Both the position numbers and the translations under genes were made by a program. Positions 12,548-23,307 of a stretch of DNA of 41,666 nt are shown here, piece by piece. This DNA comes from a virus: positions 1-41,666 of the IMG/VR virus record IMGVR_UViG_3300017613_001601; one strand, 5' to 3'. The notes beneath the pieces are model-generated. The model ran no database searches. It had not been told where the DNA came from and was given only the letters and a program-made list of their open reading frames with translations. Position 1 is the stretch's first letter. The number at the start of each line of letters is the position of its first letter.

Positions 12548-15500
12548 TTACCCCTTTCTTTCCCACGGCGCTTTTTGTTTCTTCTTTTTCTTTCTGCCCA
12601 GCCCGCTAATATACTCGCGCCCTTCTTCAGTACTGTAAACTCCGTAAATCAGAGCTTTAATCGCATCATCATTTTCAATGCTAAAGAGCTTCTTCCCTGC
12701 CACATCCTGTACTTCTCCGCCCTCTGCAACAGCAGAAAGAACATCAATTATGCGGGCATAGCTTGCCCCTCCACCCATTCCAAGAGTTGCCAATCCGTAA
12801 GATGCCGCCCATTTATAAACACGCTTCGGATTTTTATGTTCAGCCAAATCATAAACACCTGCGAACAAATTATCAAAATTGCGTAACAGGTCGGGCCGGG
12901 TTTCTTTATAGTGAGCAAACCGTGTTACAGGCCCGTATTTTCTCAAGAATTTTCCAATCTCTTCATCTGCCTTAAAATGTTCTGCCAGAAAAGCGTTTAT
13001 TTCAGCATCAATAATATCTCCCGCATACGGAACAAAAGTTCCTGCCGTATAATAAGAGCGGCCCGTCAACCACTTCATAAATGCAGAAATAACCGTGGCC
13101 GACATTGCCAGCCATAAAGCCCGCAACATTCTTTCTTTTACACTTAACGGCACCCCCAGCCCCATAATGGTTTTTGCATGATTCATTGCTGTAACAGCAA
13201 AAGTCTGATGGCTTGACAACATTTTTAAAACATCCGAGTTCTGAATAAATCCGCGAGTTTCCCGACGATAATTGGATTGAGTTTCCGCACCAATAATATC
13301 AGCATATAAAGCAGCTCTTTCACCCTTCATTCCCATTTGCTGTGCTTTATAATTCATGCCGATTACAGAAGCCCGCGTTAAATACCGCTCTACAAAAGTT
13401 GCCCCCTTATTCAGCATTTCATTAAATACTTCTATAAATGAAAGACGGGAGCCAGAAACATCTTTAACCTCCGTTGCGCCATATAACGGCCCGTAAATAT
13501 CAGAGCGTTTCATGGTTTCAAACGGGCCGTAATCACCCATATTTTCAGTGGTCGGCTGTGCTGCTAAAAGAAGCCCCCTGAAGAAGTTAATCGGCCCTGA
13601 ACTGCTTATTGAAAGCCCTCCTGAAGTCCATTGTGTACCAAGCATGAACCCTGCATTTCCAACCAGGTGCGCCCGAACTCGCACACCCTGCCATTCCCGC
13701 ATTAGCTTTTGCGCTTGTGAACCAACCTCAATGTTCATTCCAGAATCAAGTTTGCTTATATCACCAACAAGAGCCTCTTCAATATATCGCTTCCAATATC
13801 CGTTATATTTCGGAAACCCTCTTGTTCCATCTTCCCGATAAACTTGACGTAATGCCTGCCGATACAAATTGATTTTGCGAATCGCAGGAGAAATATAGGC
13901 ATGATTTATCAGCTTATGAAGGTGAGCATACATCTGATTAAAATAGTTTTCCTGCTTTGCTCTGGTCTTAAAAGCCTCCGCCCAATACTGCTGATCACTA
14001 CGCATAAGCTCATAGCGTGATTTTACATCTATATTGTGTCGCTCAATCAAATCTTCTATGAAAAGAAGAGATTCTTTAATGAAAACTACATCCTGCTGAT
14101 CTTCTGCGGCAAATTCTTCAATCGGATTTTTCCGCAACATATCCAGCCCGTATTTATCAGATACAGCATAAAGCTGTTCATTTGCAGATTTGCTATACGG
14201 GTTCATGCCGTGTTTACGGTACAAATCAGCCAAAATTCCTTCTTCGGTAAACAGTGCCGTGTTTTTATTGTTTACCGCTTCTACGGTAGGAATCGCCACG
14301 CCCTCTGTAGCCCCGCCAAACCCGTTTTCCACATTATCAAACTTCAACGCCTGCAATCCAACGTGTTCCGTTGAACTGTTGGTATCTTTTTGATTAACAC
14401 GGGCATATAAATCCGTCATTGCAAAAACTTGATTTTCATCCAATTCCTGCAAATTGACCGTAACACCTGATGCATCAGCATCCCGCAATACTTTTTCAGC
14501 CGCCTCGATTTTCTGCTTCGCGTCTTTGAGTTTTGTTTGATCTTCTTCTGACAAAAGCCCGGCAACTCCCTCATACCGCTTAATCAACGTCAGTCCTTCA
14601 GCCAATTCTCCAACATTGATTTTATCAGCCAGCTCTACAATTTTGGCTTTATGTTCAAGACGTGCCAGCCCTTGGAAGTATTGCTTTACAACCGCCAAAG
14701 AATCCGTGTTATACACTTGCGGAGAAACATCCTTTTTACGGGAAACCATACTTCCAAATTTCAGGTCTTCTTTTTGAAGAATCCAATCTGCATCTATTTC
14801 TTCTTCACTCATATATCGGTCAGCTTTACGAAGCGGAAAAAAGTAATCACCCCTGGGATTAAACCGGTCTCCGGTAATTGCTGCCGCATGAACAATTCTG
14901 TCCCGCAAAAGGGGCCGTATCTGATGCCAACGATCATAAAAAGATTTTGCCCGAGAAGACAGATCGACTCCTTCAGTCATTTCCAAAAACTGAATCTGTT
15001 CAGCGGTCAGATCTTCTGTTTTAAGTTGATTAAGCTGATCTCGCAAAGTTTTTTCAAATATGCTTTGAACATCATCGTCTGTCAGTAAAGAAAGAATAGC
15101 CCCAAACTCTGCATTAAAAGCCTGCTCGCCGCGCAAATTCAACTCAGTATTGAGTATTTCTAAATCTTCATCACGGATTCTATCAAACGGAAGGATTCTT
15201 TCTGCGGGATAAGAAATATCCTCAGCGGGTATTGTCGCAATTTCCTGTGTAGGTTTGGCGGGATCGAAATTAACCACCTGCTCATTATAGCGGGCAAGTG
15301 CTGCCGCATCACCACGAATGGCTTTCTTGAAATTTTCCTGCTGTTCACTTGGTTTATACATCAGGTCAGCATCTTCGTCGGAGAGAGTTTCTCCTAGATG
15401 CTTGGCTTCTTGCGGGGTCAGAACCTCGGTGAACGCGTGACGGGTAGCAGGAGCCTCTTGGGAGGTGGGTTTGGCAACTATCGGCATAATATTAGCAGAC

Positions 15501-18500
15501 TCATCGGTGTATTCCTGTATTTGAACCCACTTGTCGCCAACCCTAACCTCGATGTTCTTTGGGGAAACAGCTTGCGTGGAAATGTAATCACCCCCATCGT
15601 TGCTTACATCAGACACCATTGTGTCCGTCTGTTTTGTTCTTAACAGTCGCCCGTTTTTTCTGGTCGCATATGACTCGCCATAAACCTCCGTGTCTGCAAA
15701 ATAGTTTTTATCTCCCGTTAAACCTTCTTCTCTTATTCTTCGGAACGCCCCCTCGCTAGTCCCGTGATAAACCCACGCCACATCCTTCGCCCCCTCTTTA
15801 GCAGGAGCCTCTTGGGAGGTGGGTTTGGCTTCGCGAATAATGTCTTTATCTAAAACAATATACGAATCGCTTTCTGTCTTTCCCTCGTACTCATTTCTGT
15901 AAATAATGGAGTCATAACCCATTTCAAGAAACGTGTCTCTAACGACCTTTGCCGAATCTCCGCTTGATACACGACTTTCAAAAAATGTTTTTTCAGCTTC
16001 GGTCATCCCAGTTTCGTCTGAATATTTTTTCCCGCCATACTCCAGCTTTCCACGAATCGCCAAAAGATACTGGTCTGCAACATTCCAATCGGAAATGTCT
16101 GGCAATCTGAGCGTTTTCTTCGGGGTTATGGTGCGGGAATAAACCCTTCTGCCAAGCCCTTTTTGAACGCCAATTCTGTGAGTTGCGACCTCTTCTGTTC
16201 CAAAGTGTACGCCAATATCGCCCTTTTCAACATCGAACGATGTTATTGACTCGTCTCTTGAGCCGTGGAATACATCAAGCCCCTCTTTAGCAGGAGCTTC
16301 TTGGGGGGTGGGTTTGATTTCTGGCGAGACGTAAGTTTTCGACCCATCGTCATTAACTATCTCTGTCCACCCTTCACTCGTGCGTTGCTTGATAATGTTT
16401 TCAAGAACCTTTTTAAAAACGGGAAGCCCCTTGGCCTCTGGAGACACGGTAAAGGAAATTACATTGTCTAGCAGGTTCTTTCTGGTCGGAAACGGTGCTA
16501 TAAACTCAGCAGACCCTTGCTCTATGTGGTGATCCCACCCAGGAAGGTTTTTGTTTATCCGCAACATCATGTCATTAGGAGCGCGCATCTCAATCAAAAC
16601 GCCAGTGTTTTCTTTCTGTCCAAGAGCCAAATCCTTGTTGTTTGAGAAGAACAGTTCTCCTGCAATTTCACCGCTTGCCCTGTCGTCAATAAACTCTAAA
16701 GATCGCTCGATGTTTGTCTGACGAAATAGCTTATCCGTAAAGGTGCTGGCTGGTTCAAGGAACTCGCTTTTCGATTTTATGACCCCGTTTTCTCCAATCT
16801 TTGGCATCTCCCCCTCTTTAGCAGGAGCCTCTTGGGGGGTGGGTTTGTACTCACCGCTTCGGCTAAACGGGAAGGGAACCATGTCTCCGTTTTCTGTCTC
16901 TAGCATTGTGGGGAAGTCTTTTACATAGTCAAAGCTTTTCGGGTTATCCTGCTCGCCCCATCTTATCGAAGGGCCATCTCCCGTATCAGACTTGACCACA
17001 ACTGGTATGGTTTTTACGCCAAGCTCTTTTAGAGCCATTGCTCTGTGCCTGCCCTCATGCGACATAATGCTTACCGACTCTCCCATGTTTTCAAAACGCA
17101 AATACGGCAAACTTTCAAAACGTGTTTCAGATGAAAGAAGGTCTGATACCGTTTTTTCTTTCGTCTGGTCTTTTACGGGCAGATGTTCTGCCATGTTTAG
17201 AAAATCATCAATTGGCATCCGAACAAGAGTCTCTCTTGATTTTGGATTTTGATTTGATGCTCGCTCGATTTCTGTTTGGTCAAAGTATTTGTCGCCATCT
17301 CCCCCCTCTTTAGCAGGAGCCTCTTGGGTCTCAACCATAGACTCAATTTCATCAGCCAAATGCTCCTCAACAACCTCTTGGGCTGTCTCCTGCGGGCTCT
17401 CCGACTCAACAATGCGCTCTGCATACTCTGGAGACTTCTCACCAAATAACGGTTCTATCTGCTGTGTAATCCGCTTCTTTGCCACCTCTGCATCCACATC
17501 CTGAGCAAATGCTGTGATAGAGGAGCCAAGCGCACCAAGTAATGCCCCGGCCCTCGCATTCGCCCAAAATTCAACAGGTTCAATCTCTTTATTTAAAAGC
17601 TTCTGAAGCAAAACATACTCAAACCCCTCCTGTCCACCCTCGGTAACAGACCCAAGAGCAGCTTGGGTCGCTGTTTTAGCAAGCACCCGTAGCGCAGGAG
17701 ATGATAGCTTGCCGCCAATGCCACGAAGCGGTCTGAATACGCCACCAATCACCAAGTCTGAAAGAACCGCCGTCGGAGCCGCTACAGCCGTATAAATACC
17801 GGCAGCGTCATGAGCATCACCGTCAGAAAGACCGTCATCTTTGGCTTGGGAGAACGCCTCGTTGTAGTACATCCCGATGTTGATTGGCACAGAAGCAGAT
17901 AAGCCGCCGATAAATGAACCGGAAGCCCTTGTTCCGCCAGCCAAAACCGATAACGATCCGCCAAACAAACCAGCTCCCGCGACTACAGGAATAATAGATA
18001 GCAACTGACCGCCGCCGGATGTCCACACCGAGTTCAACGCATCTTCGTGAGCCACCTCATCAAACATCCCCTTTTCGGACATAACGTTGTACAGGTCATT
18101 TCCATATTCAGTCTGATAATCACCCATATTCATAAAGAAGTCATAGGAAGGACTGTTTTCTCCATTCTTGGAGTAGTTTCTCACCAACCCAGCAATCATC
18201 TTGTTTCCACCGGAGGCGGTATGCCAAACGTGCTTTGCGGTATGCCCTGATAAAGCCCTCATATAATCCCCGAAAGTCGCTTTATCATTAATCTCAAGGC
18301 TCATTGGGTGGGCATCGGTCTGTGCTATTTTATAGGTATTGCGAAGGGATCGAACCGCCGAAGTATAGGAAGCATTTTCTCCAAAATCAGCACGAACCCG
18401 ATTGGCTACGGCTTCATCACTCAATTCAGTGCCGTTCTTGTAAGAGTAATAGTTTTTAAGAAGAACGTGAGAATGAGTTTCATCATCAGCTTCAACAATC

Positions 18501-18658
18501 TGTTTTGGAATAGAAAGAATGCTTGCTTCTGCTGTTTGCGGATTAAATGCAGAGGCATTCACCCTGCCGGAGTTAATTAATGTAGAGCGCAATTCTTCTT
18601 GCGTTGTCCCGTCAGGGATATTTTGTACAAGCGTGCCATTTGGAAGCCTAATATCCAT
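12548..18658 (-). CDS. Giant polyvalent internal virion protein (2036 aa)
   Basis: The N-terminus LPNGTLVQNIPDGTTQEEL is found on podovirus ejection proteins, and residues 210-400 are hydrophobic Gly/Ala-rich, suiting membrane passage. From about 440 to 1070 separate modules are linked by near-identical PxxEAPAKEG linkers (about 446, 611, 786, 949, 1066): a ParB-like segment (SHEGRHRAMALKELG); an unassigned alpha/beta module; an ADP-ribosyltransferase-like module (VFHGSRDESI, GYDSIIYRN); a second such module (VYHGTSEGAF, GLTGDKNYFA). The last 970 residues resemble the large podovirus internal proteins. Probably ejected with the DNA to modify host targets, as proposed for polyvalent proteins; this is inference. 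Confidence 0.75.
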   Translation of the reverse strand: MDIRLPNGTLVQNIPDGTTQEELRSTLINSGRVNASAFNPQTAEASILSIPKQIVEADDETHSHVLLKNYYSYKNGTELSDEAVANRVRADFGENASYTSAVRSLRNTYKIAQTDAHPMSLEINDKATFGDYMRALSGHTAKHVWHTASGGNKMIAGLVRNYSKNGENSPSYDFFMNMGDYQTEYGNDLYNVMSEKGMFDEVAHEDALNSVWTSGGGQLLSIIPVVAGAGLFGGSLSVLAGGTRASGSFIGGLSASVPINIGMYYNEAFSQAKDDGLSDGDAHDAAGIYTAVAAPTAVLSDLVIGGVFRPLRGIGGKLSSPALRVLAKTATQAALGSVTEGGQEGFEYVLLQKLLNKEIEPVEFWANARAGALLGALGSSITAFAQDVDAEVAKKRITQQIEPLFGEKSPEYAERIVESESPQETAQEVVEEHLADEIESMVETQEAPAKEGGDGDKYFDQTEIERASNQNPKSRETLVRMPIDDFLNMAEHLPVKDQTKEKTVSDLLSSETRFESLPYLRFENMGESVSIMSHEGRHRAMALKELGVKTIPVVVKSDTGDGPSIRWGEQDNPKSFDYVKDFPTMLETENGDMVPFPFSRSGEYKPTPQEAPAKEGEMPKIGENGVIKSKSEFLEPASTFTDKLFRQTNIERSLEFIDDRASGEIAGELFFSNNKDLALGQKENTGVLIEMRAPNDMMLRINKNLPGWDHHIEQGSAEFIAPFPTRKNLLDNVISFTVSPEAKGLPVFKKVLENIIKQRTSEGWTEIVNDDGSKTYVSPEIKPTPQEAPAKEGLDVFHGSRDESITSFDVEKGDIGVHFGTEEVATHRIGVQKGLGRRVYSRTITPKKTLRLPDISDWNVADQYLLAIRGKLEYGGKKYSDETGMTEAEKTFFESRVSSGDSAKVVRDTFLEMGYDSIIYRNEYEGKTESDSYIVLDKDIIREAKPTSQEAPAKEGAKDVAWVYHGTSEGAFRRIREEGLTGDKNYFADTEVYGESYATRKNGRLLRTKQTDTMVSDVSNDGGDYISTQAVSPKNIEVRVGDKWVQIQEYTDESANIMPIVAKPTSQEAPATRHAFTEVLTPQEAKHLGETLSDEDADLMYKPSEQQENFKKAIRGDAAALARYNEQVVNFDPAKPTQEIATIPAEDISYPAERILPFDRIRDEDLEILNTELNLRGEQAFNAEFGAILSLLTDDDVQSIFEKTLRDQLNQLKTEDLTAEQIQFLEMTEGVDLSSRAKSFYDRWHQIRPLLRDRIVHAAAITGDRFNPRGDYFFPLRKADRYMSEEEIDADWILQKEDLKFGSMVSRKKDVSPQVYNTDSLAVVKQYFQGLARLEHKAKIVELADKINVGELAEGLTLIKRYEGVAGLLSEEDQTKLKDAKQKIEAAEKVLRDADASGVTVNLQELDENQVFAMTDLYARVNQKDTNSSTEHVGLQALKFDNVENGFGGATEGVAIPTVEAVNNKNTALFTEEGILADLYRKHGMNPYSKSANEQLYAVSDKYGLDMLRKNPIEEFAAEDQQDVVFIKESLLFIEDLIERHNIDVKSRYELMRSDQQYWAEAFKTRAKQENYFNQMYAHLHKLINHAYISPAIRKINLYRQALRQVYREDGTRGFPKYNGYWKRYIEEALVGDISKLDSGMNIEVGSQAQKLMREWQGVRVRAHLVGNAGFMLGTQWTSGGLSISSSGPINFFRGLLLAAQPTTENMGDYGPFETMKRSDIYGPLYGATEVKDVSGSRLSFIEVFNEMLNKGATFVERYLTRASVIGMNYKAQQMGMKGERAALYADIIGAETQSNYRRETRGFIQNSDVLKMLSSHQTFAVTAMNHAKTIMGLGVPLSVKERMLRALWLAMSATVISAFMKWLTGRSYYTAGTFVPYAGDIIDAEINAFLAEHFKADEEIGKFLRKYGPVTRFAHYKETRPDLLRNFDNLFAGVYDLAEHKNPKRVYKWAASYGLATLGMGGGASYARIIDVLSAVAEGGEVQDVAGKKLFSIENDDAIKALIYGVYSTEEGREYISGLGRKKKKKQKAPWERKG

Positions 18659-20218
18659 TTACTTCGCTTTTGGTAATGAATTAAAATCAATTACATTTTC
18701 TTGCCGTGGAGCTGTTCCGGGTGCCGTTATCTGCCCAAAAATGCGGAGTTGTCTTCCTGTCATTAACGAGGCATTGCGAAGCTCTGTGCTTTTAGTATCC
18801 GCAAGATTTCCAAGTTCCCCGATACGTGCCTCCAGTGCGGACTGAACTTCTTCGTCAGTACCCGTTTTTCCTTTTTCCACCATGCCCAGCATATCATCAA
18901 TAAATGAAGTCCATATGCCAACTTCTCCAGAAGCCTTTACTGCACTCGTATAAGCATTATAAAGACGATCATATTCTTTTGCGGTAAACTTCCGTTTCTC
19001 TTTGTCCAGAGGAAGACTGGTTTTGCGCTCTGAAACAATATACTCAATAATCGCCGCTTTTTGCTGTTGATTTAAAGCATTTGACGCAGAAACATCTTCA
19101 ATAGTCTGATCAACATCTTCGGGATTTCCCCCAAACCAACGAAGTGATCCTGTCATATTTTTAATACGTTTCGCTAATCCCTGATTAGTCCTTGCAAGAA
19201 CTTTGATTCCCTCATTACGAGCATCTCGAAGTTCAGACTTGTTTTCAAAGCTCCCCGTCTCGGTACGCTCATAAATTTCAGCAATAGGCCCGGTATTTGC
19301 AATGTTTTCAAGCCACGCCGCCGCATCAGGGATGTTGGCTTCAATTTGCCCGCCAATCTGGTCAACAACTCCGGTAACATCTTCGCCCTTCCCGATAGCA
19401 TCAGCAATTTTTCCGATAAGCCCCCACGACTCTGTTATCATTTTGTTTTTAAGGGCGGCAGAAGATTTTTTAACAGCCGCATACTGTGCAGGAGTCAAAT
19501 GAGCCTTGATTTTATCAAGACTTTCTTCAAAATTAACTACTTGCGGAACATTCTGAAGCTCAGATAAAGCTCCTATTGCCGCACTGTAAGTTCCTTCTGT
19601 ACGATACCGCTCAAGCTCTTCAGGAGAAATCAGCCCCTCCATCTGCATCAATACTTCATCAGACTGTTCAGATAAAGCGAGATATTGATCTTCATCTCCG
19701 GCAAGGTAAGCATCTATTGCTTCTTTGCGAATTACGTCAGCCTCACTCTTAATTCCCACCACCGCCTTCTGCATGGCAAAATGATTCCCTTCTTTATGCC
19801 ACGCGGCCTGTTCATAGGCCGATCGCTCTCGATGATAAAGCTGGAAGTCATCAAGAGCCCTCTTAGAGCCGCGCCAGCTTTCAATAAGTCCGCCCTCCCA
19901 GTCCTTCATGCTCTCTTCCATGAAAGCGGCTTTATGCTCCGGTGTTTTATCACTAAATCCAAAATTTCTTTCGTCCGGCGGCTTTGCCATTTCAGCATCA
20001 AATCCAGAAGAAAGAGCATTTGTTTTTTCAAGACGGGCCACTTTAGCTTCAGACAAAAACCCCTGATCCTTAAACTCCCCGATCTTCGCCACCATCTGCC
20101 CAACATTCTGCACCTGCCCGCCTAACTCACCAAGCGCAGAGGCTACAGGGTCAGACCCCTGTAATTTTACCGTTCCGTCAAGCCGGGCCGGTTGCTGTTC
20201 ATAAGTTGGTATTGCCAT
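18659..20218 (-). CDS. Internal virion protein (519 aa)
   Basis: 519 residues, almost entirely helical and charged, starting MAIPTYEQQPARLDG, with long coiled-coil-like segments (KEGNHFAMQKAVVGIKSEAD, then ALSEQSDEVLMQMEGLISPE). It lies between the gp14-like and the giant protein, as T7 gp15 lies between gp14 and gp16, and fits an ejection-tunnel protein. Its stop abuts the giant gene. Homology is inferred from position and composition. Confidence 0.65.
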   Translation of the reverse strand: MAIPTYEQQPARLDGTVKLQGSDPVASALGELGGQVQNVGQMVAKIGEFKDQGFLSEAKVARLEKTNALSSGFDAEMAKPPDERNFGFSDKTPEHKAAFMEESMKDWEGGLIESWRGSKRALDDFQLYHRERSAYEQAAWHKEGNHFAMQKAVVGIKSEADVIRKEAIDAYLAGDEDQYLALSEQSDEVLMQMEGLISPEELERYRTEGTYSAAIGALSELQNVPQVVNFEESLDKIKAHLTPAQYAAVKKSSAALKNKMITESWGLIGKIADAIGKGEDVTGVVDQIGGQIEANIPDAAAWLENIANTGPIAEIYERTETGSFENKSELRDARNEGIKVLARTNQGLAKRIKNMTGSLRWFGGNPEDVDQTIEDVSASNALNQQQKAAIIEYIVSERKTSLPLDKEKRKFTAKEYDRLYNAYTSAVKASGEVGIWTSFIDDMLGMVEKGKTGTDEEVQSALEARIGELGNLADTKSTELRNASLMTGRQLRIFGQITAPGTAPRQENVIDFNSLPKAK

Positions 20219-20227
20219 AATAGTCCC

Positions 20228-20701
20228 TTATGCAAAAAATTCTGAAATACGAGTACCCGAATTTAACAAACTGCCAAATGCCCCGATTCCTCCCGCTATA
20301 CGAGAACGTCCAGCCTGTTGCTTCTGAAACTTTCCCTGTATTCTGGACTGGGCGGCCTGAAACCTCCCTCTAAGCCTCACGTTGATAGCATCCAGTTCAT
20401 AGGCCTCAATAGTGTCTGCCATGACCTCAAGGGGCGTTCCGGACATCCTAACCCCCGCCTTGGCGTAACGAGTGCGCTGCGTGCCTATTAAGGCCCTCCC
20501 CTGTCGTCGTATATACTTAGCCTGCTCATCAGCATTCATTATGCTGATCTGAGCATCTATCCTGCTTTGCCGGGCATTAAAATCACCAAGATCGCCCTGA
20601 AACTGACCTTGCTGATATTGCCCAAAGGCGGAAAAAAGCCCCCCTGTGGCAGTCAGTCCGGAACCCCATTTCTGATAACTTGTTGCATTTTCAAACATCA
20701 A
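20228..20701 (-). CDS. Internal core protein, T7 gp14-like
   Basis: 157 residues. MMFENATSYQKWGSGLTATG, then GLFSAFGQYQQGQFQGD and the helix NADEQAKYIRRQGRALIGTQ leading to TRYAKAGVRMSGTPLEVMAD form the characteristic signature of small podovirus internal virion proteins. The C-terminus is Gly/Ser-rich and amphipathic. Ejected in T7-like phages to help form the periplasmic channel. It starts ATGA-overlapping the tail tubular B gene. Confidence 0.75.
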   Translation of the reverse strand: MMFENATSYQKWGSGLTATGGLFSAFGQYQQGQFQGDLGDFNARQSRIDAQISIMNADEQAKYIRRQGRALIGTQRTRYAKAGVRMSGTPLEVMADTIEAYELDAINVRLRGRFQAAQSRIQGKFQKQQAGRSRIAGGIGAFGSLLNSGTRISEFFA

Positions 20702-23307
20702 TCCATCCCCGTTGCATCTAAATACAGACTGATAGAAAGAAGTTCAAGCGGTACAGGTTTGTCACTAACTATCCAAAATTCCGGCGAACGCGTAGTCGGA
20801 GCAATAGAGTTTAAGTCTTCAAAATAATCTCCATCCAGCCACGGTTCTGTAAGAGTAACCTCCTGAGTCCACAAACTGTTTGTATCGACTCCGTATTTAA
20901 ATGTCCCTGAATTATTTACTTTATAAACTACTTTTTTAAGTGTCTTGGGATAAGAATAAGTAAATGAATCATTTCCGATAACTTCAATGTGCATTGGACT
21001 TACCCGTGCAGTAAACGGCAGTCCGGCAATAACTCTTGAGTTCGTAGTGGAAAGGGTTATTACCCCGTTAGTGGAAACCGTTACATTTGTGTGTACTGTC
21101 CCGTCAGCCAAAACCGACACATCCTGTCCGGATAAATGCGTCAGGTTGGAAAAAGTGGATTTTGCCGCTCCATCATAATCAAGTCCGCTATCTACAAACC
21201 ACGCATCCTCATCATCACTTCCCCAATCTAAGGGAGTAAACCATTCTATGAACCGCCCGTTTATGCGATTCACAACTAAATATACCCGATCTTCCCCTGA
21301 AGAGGGAATTACTGCTGCGCTCTCAAAATCTCCATCTGTAGTATGTCGATGCCATCCGTAAACATTTTGCTCTTTGTTATAGGTCAGCCCCGCTAATATC
21401 CCATCATCGCGAACAAACCAAATAATCGGCTGTGGCTGCTGCTGTTCAGCATATTGTATAATTCCAGACTCAGTAATATGCTCTGCAAGAAGCGTAGTAT
21501 CATTAGACTTATATTTGTCAGCTTCTAAACTAAACTCAAATTCACGAACCTTCCGTCCCTGTCGCTGAACATAAATTACATTTTCAGCAGCAAGTAAAGC
21601 CCCAAGCCCATCCTGAGAACCATAAGAGCTTTGTCGCCGGGCTTTAACTGTTTTGAAATTCAATGGAGTCGCATCGTCCCCTCCGGAAATAATCCATTCA
21701 CTGCCAAGAGTCCCGATATAAAGCTGATCACGTCCGATCATCCATAAAACTACATTGTCGGAATTGATTTCAAACTGTAATCCATCATCATCATTTAAAC
21801 CCAACTCAAAATCATCATAAAGATCAGTTTTTGATCCCCAAATAGTATTTACTTCATACTCAGTATTCCCAAGCATCAATCGGTTTTCGTAAAACTCACA
21901 AGAACGGGGATGTCCCCGCTCGTCAGAAAATGCCGCTTCAGACCATTTTGCTGTTTCATTTGTGGATACAATCCCATGAACAGAGTCTACTGTCCCTGTC
22001 ACAACCGTCGAGGAAGCGAAACCGGTTATTTCCACTAAACCGTTATGCCAAGGCTCATGAACAGTAAAAGTTAAAACACAATAATTATCATGAGATGGAG
22101 TTTCTTCATCAAAACGAACCCGATAAAAAACATCATTTTCCGTTTCCGTTCCTGATCTTTCATAACTTTTATACAAGTCTGAATCTTTATCGTTAAAATA
22201 TTGACGAAGAACCGCCCATGATTCTCCATCATCATCAGATACTTCTAAGTAAGCCACTCCTGTCCATTTTTGTCTGCCGGAAACAACAAACTCCCAATCT
22301 CCTTTTACTGAAATAGAATCACTCGTAAAATCATTTTTACCTTCAATATAAAGCACATTGTTTGTTCTGGGATGAGAAATCTCCCACACAGACCCAATAT
22401 GATCTTCTGTAAAGATTTCTTCAGAAGATGTAATGATTACCCCTCCGGCAAACTCATTCAAAAGTCCGAAAATCACACCATTTGTCTTGGTAGAAAAAGT
22501 TACGCTTGTTCCTGTCCATCCGGTTGCTTCGTCTGGAAAATCCGTATCATCTGTAGAATACTGCAATTCTCCATCTCCGGGCCATTCATAGATTTGCCAT
22601 TTATCATTATTCCACCGAACGCTATATCCAGATTTCTCATAGCGGGGCTTTCCATTCTGCATGTGGTCATATTCATACAATCCATCTGCTCCCGAATCAT
22701 CACAATCGAGTGTAAAATAATATAAAGAACCAAAAGGCGCTACTTGCAAAGTATGATCACTGTCATCATTTTCCTTTAAAAGCGGAGGATAGTCCCACTC
22801 AACCTTCTCCATTATAAATGTGGGATCAGTAGTTTCTCTGGTCAGTTTATAAACAGGATAATCAGGATGGGTAAAATACATTTCATTTGCAAATTGTGCT
22901 GTTTGAAAAGTAAATACATCATTACTTGAATAAGGAGTAACAACCTCAACTGGAACAGAACTGGTTTGAATCTGAACTCCATCCGCATAAAATCTGATAT
23001 ATTCATGGCCGGCCTCAAGAATGTATGACTGATCAACTCCTATACTCATAGAAATCAGCCGTGCCACACCACTGTTCTTTGTTTCGGCTATATATTGCGT
23101 TCCGCTTCGTTTTTGCACCCCTCCATAAGGAAGGCAAATCATATTCTCTAATCGCCTGCACCCGCTTTTATATTTTTTAAAGTCAATGCGGGCATTAATA
23201 TGCGGAGAAAGCTCGCCGCCATTAAATGTATTTAAGACAACAAGCTCGGATTGTGCAACAAACACCCCGAATGCCGCGCCAAGCAAAATGGCAACATAAG
23301 ATTTCAT
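20698..23307 (-). CDS. Tail tubular protein B-like, with N-terminal signal-like segment
   Basis: 869 residues. From residue 26 on, NTFNGGELSPHINARIDF, then KYKSGCRRLENMICLPYGGV and QKRSGTQYI are the hallmark start of phage tail tubular B/stabilisation proteins; the rest is strand-rich. Unusually, a hydrophobic stretch (MKSYVAILLGAAFGVFVAQS) precedes this and looks like a signal peptide. The ATG overlaps the stop of the previous gene (TAATG), so it seems genuine. It should form the tail nozzle. Confidence 0.8.
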   Translation of the reverse strand: MKSYVAILLGAAFGVFVAQSELVVLNTFNGGELSPHINARIDFKKYKSGCRRLENMICLPYGGVQKRSGTQYIAETKNSGVARLISMSIGVDQSYILEAGHEYIRFYADGVQIQTSSVPVEVVTPYSSNDVFTFQTAQFANEMYFTHPDYPVYKLTRETTDPTFIMEKVEWDYPPLLKENDDSDHTLQVAPFGSLYYFTLDCDDSGADGLYEYDHMQNGKPRYEKSGYSVRWNNDKWQIYEWPGDGELQYSTDDTDFPDEATGWTGTSVTFSTKTNGVIFGLLNEFAGGVIITSSEEIFTEDHIGSVWEISHPRTNNVLYIEGKNDFTSDSISVKGDWEFVVSGRQKWTGVAYLEVSDDDGESWAVLRQYFNDKDSDLYKSYERSGTETENDVFYRVRFDEETPSHDNYCVLTFTVHEPWHNGLVEITGFASSTVVTGTVDSVHGIVSTNETAKWSEAAFSDERGHPRSCEFYENRLMLGNTEYEVNTIWGSKTDLYDDFELGLNDDDGLQFEINSDNVVLWMIGRDQLYIGTLGSEWIISGGDDATPLNFKTVKARRQSSYGSQDGLGALLAAENVIYVQRQGRKVREFEFSLEADKYKSNDTTLLAEHITESGIIQYAEQQQPQPIIWFVRDDGILAGLTYNKEQNVYGWHRHTTDGDFESAAVIPSSGEDRVYLVVNRINGRFIEWFTPLDWGSDDEDAWFVDSGLDYDGAAKSTFSNLTHLSGQDVSVLADGTVHTNVTVSTNGVITLSTTNSRVIAGLPFTARVSPMHIEVIGNDSFTYSYPKTLKKVVYKVNNSGTFKYGVDTNSLWTQEVTLTEPWLDGDYFEDLNSIAPTTRSPEFWIVSDKPVPLELLSISLYLDATGMD

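Noticed and set aside
12575-17504. Plus-strand ORFs opposite the giant gene
   Set aside because: Long shadow ORFs with low-complexity sequences and no ribosome binding sites; the minus-strand gene explains the region.
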